From positions 1 to 9,607 of the forward strand of contig CAJUPI010000086.1 in the NCBI GenBank assembly GCA_910588125.1: a stretch of 9,607 nucleotides of DNA, read 5' to 3'. Made by a program: the position numbers and the translations under genes. Of this stretch, positions 7,470 through 9,607 are shown piece after piece (position 1 is the first letter of the stretch; the number at the start of each line of letters is the position of its first letter). The stretch is from an uncultured Lachnospiraceae bacterium. Lineage in GTDB: Bacteria; Bacillota; Clostridia; Lachnospirales; Lachnospiraceae. Under the pieces are notes generated by a model. The model saw nothing but the letters and a program-made list of their open reading frames with translations, made no database searches and was not told where the DNA came from.

Positions 7470-7970
7470 TTATACCTGTATTTTGATTATCCGCCCTGTC
7501 ATCTCATATTGATAATAACGCACTCCCGCAGCATTCAGCATCCTCTTGGATGCCCGCACAGAAGGAGAGTCCTGATACTTGTCTTCTTTATATATGATAG
7601 TTTTGATCCCCGCCTGGATGATTGCCTTGGCACACTCATTGCAGGGAAACAAGGTGACATACAGTTTGCTACCCTCTAGGCTACCTCCGCGGTAATTGAG
7701 AATCGCATTCAATTCACTGTGCGTCACATACAGATATTTAGCACTGTACGGATCCGAATCCTCCGCTTCCTTTCCCCAGGGAAACTCGTCATCTGAGCAT
7801 CCTCGGGGAAACCCATTATATCCCATGGATAAAATCTTGTTATCCTGGCTCACAATACAGGCACCCACCTGTGTGTTCGGATCCTTTGAGCGCTTCCCTG
7901 ACAAATCTGCAACTCCCATAAAATACTCATCCCAAGATATATAATCCGCCCGTTTTTTAATCTCTTCCAT
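7470..7970 (-). CDS. Deoxycytidylate (dCMP) deaminase
   Basis: The 166-residue enzyme deaminates dCMP to dUMP, the substrate of thymidylate synthase. Zinc-site residues of the cytidine/deoxycytidylate deaminase fold are present: His84-x-Glu86 in THSELNAI and Cys110/Cys113 in FPCNEC. RSKDPNTQVGA (27-37) and GYNGFPRGCSDDEFPW (50-65) are typical of dCMP deaminases, including the Bacillus ComEB type. The frame is open upstream to 8258, giving an apparent 262-residue protein. I start at the ATG at 7968-7970 because AGGAGG lies eight bases before it, the family fold begins here, and the extension simply translates the 164-bp repeat and its flank. The leader (7971-8061) is A/T-rich with no convincing promoter, so transcription may come through from the Sua5 gene or from within the repeat. 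Confidence 0.94.
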   Translation of the reverse strand: MEEIKKRADYISWDEYFMGVADLSGKRSKDPNTQVGACIVSQDNKILSMGYNGFPRGCSDDEFPWGKEAEDSDPYSAKYLYVTHSELNAILNYRGGSLEGSKLYVTLFPCNECAKAIIQAGIKTIIYKEDKYQDSPSVRASKRMLNAAGVRYYQYEMTGRIIKIQV

Positions 7971-8061
7971 TCTGACGCCTCCTTTATTTCCACGAGCAAT
8001 GAGCCTGGTTCCGTGCTTGCATCGGGATTTTAACTTTTTGCTAACTTTCTGTATTCCTGTT

Positions 8062-8225
8062 TTACTATAAAAGTTCAGCGCTCCGGCGCTGAACTGTGCG
8101 AAAACGGGATTACAAAATGACATCTTCCATTTCCGTTTTCTGCACATCCGCCGGAGGCTCAAAGTAAACCCTCTTTCATTCATGGTGGTATCTGCAAGGC
8201 TGATATGAGGGTTTACTATGAAAGT
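8062..8225 (-). repeat. 164-bp structured repeat, copy A, in the dCMP deaminase leader
   Basis: This segment matches 9374-9537 at 160 of 164 positions without a gap, in the same orientation. All four differences are transitions. It begins and ends with a 13-bp direct repeat (ACTTTTATAGTAA on the minus strand; the 8213-8225 end has one change, ACTTTCATAGTAA). Inside are an 11-bp perfect inverted repeat (8163-8173 with 8207-8217), an imperfect stem of GTGC+GAAAACGG against CCGTTTTC+T+GCAC (8096-8107 with 8133-8145), and a 10-bp perfect GC-rich hairpin at 8072-8095. It encodes no transposase. It most resembles a miniature non-autonomous repeat or a structured leader RNA. It accounts for half of the 325-base interval between the Sua5 gene and the dCMP deaminase gene. 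Confidence 0.9.
8072..8095 (-). terminator. GC-rich hairpin with short T run, copy A
   Basis: A perfect 10-bp stem (AGTTCAGCGC against GCGCTGAACT) closes a four-base loop. On the minus strand it is followed directly by TTTAT, giving a terminator-like shape with a short U tract. It lies about 100 bases before the dCMP deaminase start, so it would act as an attenuator rather than an end-of-gene terminator. The upstream segment CTCCGGCG (8149-8156, minus strand) is complementary to CGCCGGAG spanning its loop and could compete with it. Confidence 0.4.
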
Positions 8226-8295
8226 GTGATATGCCAAATGCTCCCGCCAGACTTTCATGGGTGATGGTGCACCCGACCGCCGGGCGTATGAAGGT
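8226..8295. other. Spacer between the Sua5 stop and repeat copy A
   Basis: Seventy bases separate the Sua5 gene stop from the repeat. An 8-bp inverted repeat (ATGAAAGT at 8218-8225 with ACTTTCAT at 8251-8258) bridges the repeat edge and this spacer, and a 5-bp GGGTG-CACCC hairpin lies at about 8259-8274. Neither is followed by a T run, so I see no intrinsic terminator after the Sua5 gene. Read-through into the dCMP deaminase gene is therefore possible. Confidence 0.4.
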
Positions 8296-9354
8296 TTACC
8301 TTGCAGAAATCATCCGGTACCCGGCCGCTTTCTGCATCCGGTTCATAATCGCATACCCCAGATGATTCTGCGAAAAGCTCTCCGAATAGATACAATCCAC
8401 TTGCAGATCATCAAACTCCCGCAATACGGCAAACAAATTATGTGCAATCGTCTCCTCATCACTGCGCGCTCCCACACAGCGAAGAATACCTCTCGGATAT
8501 TGCTCCCTAGTCTCCTCAGTACAGAGAATCCCTACCCGACGGCCAGCCATTAGCTGCTCATCCGTCAAGCGCCGGATCTCCCGAACCACCGCCTCCGCCT
8601 TTCCCTCTACCAGTGTCATCTCTGCCCTGGGTGCATAGTGGCGGTACTTCATCCCCGGAGCCTTGGGACGCACCTGCGGATCCAATCTGCCCGTCAGTGC
8701 CGGATCGATCTCCACCGAACCTGCTATTTCTTCCAACATCTCTATTGTAATCGCCCCTGGCCGCAATAACACCGGGATCTCTCCGGATACATCGACAATC
8801 GTGGATTCCACTCCGATTCCCACCGGGCCGCCATCCAGGATCAGATCAATCTTTCCCTCCATATCCTGCCACACATGCTGTGCTGTCGTCGGGCTCGGAC
8901 GTCCGGAAAGGTTGGCACTGGGCGCCGCCACCGGCACACCTGCCAATGCTATCAGCCGGCGCGCCACTGCCATCCCCGGCATCCTCACCGCCACCGTGTC
9001 CAGGCCACCCGTTGTTCCATAAGGTACCCGCCCGCTCTTAGGGAATATCAAAGTCAGCGGCCCCGGCCAGAATGCCTTGGCCAGCTGTCTTCCCACTTCC
9101 GGTATCTCTCTCACCAGGGGCTTTAGCTCTTCAATTGAAGAAATATGTGCAATCAGAGGATTGTCCGAAGGCCGTCCTTTGGCTGCATAAATCTTTCCCG
9201 CCGCTTTCTCATCCAGGGCATTGGCTCCCAGCCCATATACCGTCTCCGTCGGGAAAGCCACCAATCCTCCGGTTCGCAGTATGCGCGCCGCCTCCCGCAG
9301 CTCTTCATCTCGAACATCTTCCGAATCACTGATTCGCATCATCCTGGTCTTCAT
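8296..9354 (-). CDS. tsaC: L-threonylcarbamoyladenylate synthase, two-domain Sua5 type
   Basis: This enzyme makes threonylcarbamoyl-AMP from threonine, bicarbonate and ATP, the precursor for the t6A37 modification of ANN-decoding tRNAs. The 352-residue length fits the Sua5 form: a YrdC domain (about 10-205) plus a C-terminal Sua5 domain (about 240-350). Visible YrdC residues are FPTETVYGLGANA (34-46), KGRPSDNPL (59-67), PSANLSGRPSP (145-155) and ESTIVDVS (183-190). The linker KAPGMKYRHYAP (231-242) is characteristic of Sua5. I start at the ATG at 9352-9354, with AAGGGG about ten bases upstream. The frame is open to 9495, but that 47-residue extension is encoded by repeat copy B and matches the one before the dCMP deaminase, so it is not part of the enzyme. 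Confidence 0.95.
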   Translation of the reverse strand: MKTRMMRISDSEDVRDEELREAARILRTGGLVAFPTETVYGLGANALDEKAAGKIYAAKGRPSDNPLIAHISSIEELKPLVREIPEVGRQLAKAFWPGPLTLIFPKSGRVPYGTTGGLDTVAVRMPGMAVARRLIALAGVPVAAPSANLSGRPSPTTAQHVWQDMEGKIDLILDGGPVGIGVESTIVDVSGEIPVLLRPGAITIEMLEEIAGSVEIDPALTGRLDPQVRPKAPGMKYRHYAPRAEMTLVEGKAEAVVREIRRLTDEQLMAGRRVGILCTEETREQYPRGILRCVGARSDEETIAHNLFAVLREFDDLQVDCIYSESFSQNHLGYAIMNRMQKAAGYRMISAR

Positions 9355-9373
9355 ATTTCCGTTTCCCCTTTTA

Positions 9374-9537
9374 TTACTATAAAAGTTCAGCGCTCCGGCG
9401 CTGAACTGTGCGAAAACGGGGTCACAAAGTGACATCTTCCATTTCCGTTTTCTGCACATCCGCCGGAGGCTCAAAGTAAACCCTCTTTCATTCATGGTGG
9501 TATCTGCAAGGCTGATATGAGGGTTTACTATAAAAGT
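9374..9537 (-). repeat. 164-bp structured repeat, copy B, in the Sua5 leader
   Basis: This is the second copy of the repeat at 8062-8225, 160 of 164 identical and co-oriented. Both ends carry an identical 13-bp sequence (9374-9386 and 9525-9537). The inverted repeats are 9475-9485 with 9519-9529 (11 bp, 33-base loop), 9408-9419 with 9445-9457 (12 bp with one bulged base), and 9384-9407 (10 bp, four-base loop). The loop of the second stem holds a perfect small hairpin GTCAC-AAA-GTGAC (9421-9433) that is disturbed in copy A. The element ends 19 bases before the Sua5 ATG, so it makes up nearly the whole 5' leader of that gene. Confidence 0.9.
9384..9407 (-). terminator. GC-rich hairpin with short T run, copy B
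   Basis: A perfect 10-bp stem with a four-base loop is followed on the minus strand by TTTAT, 30 bases before the Sua5 ATG. The shape fits a weak intrinsic terminator in a leader, that is, an attenuator. CTCCGGCG at 9461-9468 (minus strand) can pair with CGCCGGAG at 9393-9400 and would break the hairpin. The U tract is short, so activity is uncertain. Confidence 0.4.
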
Positions 9538-9555
9538 ATCGAATCCTCATGGCAA
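9527..9555 (-). promoter_or_regulatory. Sigma-A-like promoter upstream of the Sua5 gene
   Basis: On the minus strand TTGCCA (9550-9555) is followed after exactly 17 bases by TATAGT (9527-9532), a good match to the vegetative consensus TTGACA-17-TATAAT. The -10 lies inside the terminal 13-bp repeat of copy B and the -35 lies in unique flanking DNA. A transcript would begin near 9520 and read through most of the repeat into the Sua5 gene. Copy A has CATAGT at this position and no recognisable -35 at 17 bases. Confidence 0.5.
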
Positions 9556-9607
9556 TGTCATTAAGTTTAGCTCTGAGAATACTCAGCCATGGAAAAAGGA
9601 GCGGGAA
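9538..9607. other. Right-edge flank, no gene identified
   Basis: Apart from the promoter's -35 hexamer, this stretch shows only a 5-bp inverted repeat CTGAG-AATA-CTCAG (9573-9586). One minus-strand frame is open from the right edge into the repeat and stops there. It has no recognisable family features, so I do not call it the end of an upstream gene. Confidence 0.3.

Noticed and set aside
7971..8258. N-terminal extension of the dCMP deaminase (start at 8258)
   Set aside because: It translates the 164-bp repeat and its flank, has no matching domain, and a strong AGGAGG site precedes the ATG at 7970.
8278..8298. Partial resemblance of the Sua5 gene end (GGTAAACCTTCATAC) to the repeat edge (AGTAAACCCTCATAT)
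   Set aside because: Only about 15 bases with mismatches, and part of a coding end; probably chance rather than a third copy.
9355..9495. N-terminal extension of the Sua5 protein (start at 9495)
   Set aside because: It is repeat-encoded and nearly identical to the extension before an unrelated enzyme. The family N terminus fits the ATG at 9354.
8062..9537. Composite transposon or CRISPR-like array bounded by the repeats
   Set aside because: The interval holds only the housekeeping Sua5 gene, with no transposase, integrase or regular spacers.
9496..9607. Open minus-strand frame entering from the right edge
   Set aside because: It ends within the repeat and gives no recognisable protein; it is too short to judge.

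Overview
The window looks like chromosomal DNA from an anaerobic Firmicute, most likely a member of the Lachnospiraceae or a related Clostridia family. This is inferred from gene content and style: a VanW/PG_binding_4 protein, a stand-alone HypE-like protein, a B12-binding-type radical SAM protein with a DUF4080-like tail, purine-rich Shine-Dalgarno sites, and roughly balanced GC. It is not a species-level assignment. All ten genes I accept lie on the minus strand, so transcription runs from right to left. I see no rRNA, tRNA, CRISPR array, transposase or phage gene.

In transcription order: the right edge (9355-9607) holds a promoter-like pair (TTGCCA, 17 bp, TATAGT) and copy B of a 164-bp repeat. 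Next is a two-domain Sua5-type L-threonylcarbamoyladenylate synthase (8296-9354). The 325-bp interval 7971-8295 contains copy A of the same repeat, in the same orientation, about 90 bp before a dCMP deaminase gene (7470-7970).

From the dCMP deaminase onward the genes are tightly packed: radical SAM protein (5699-7456), DnaQ-like 3'-5' exonuclease with a TTG start (4940-5644), a 34-residue membrane peptide (4800-4904), VanW protein (3094-4776), HypE C-domain-like protein (2428-3093), Lrp/AsnC regulator (1879-2361), PLP aminotransferase (713-1882, GTG start overlapping the regulator's stop) and the tRNA methyltransferase TrmL (208-711). Gaps range from a 4-base overlap to about 66 bases, so one long co-directional operon is plausible, perhaps with internal promoters. 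A hairpin at 9-60 may close it.

Functionally it is a housekeeping mix. Two genes modify tRNA (t6A37 precursor synthesis and wobble-34 2'-O-methylation), one makes dUMP, one is a nuclease, one regulator-aminotransferase pair probably acts in amino-acid metabolism, and one secreted protein acts at the cell wall. The most unusual content is the repeat. Its two copies differ at only 4 of 164 positions, each has three nested or tandem inverted repeats, each begins and ends with the same 13-bp direct repeat, and each sits in the leader of a gene. The repeat also carries an open frame that joins both downstream genes and makes them look N-terminally extended. I regard those extensions as artefacts and place the starts at internal ATGs.
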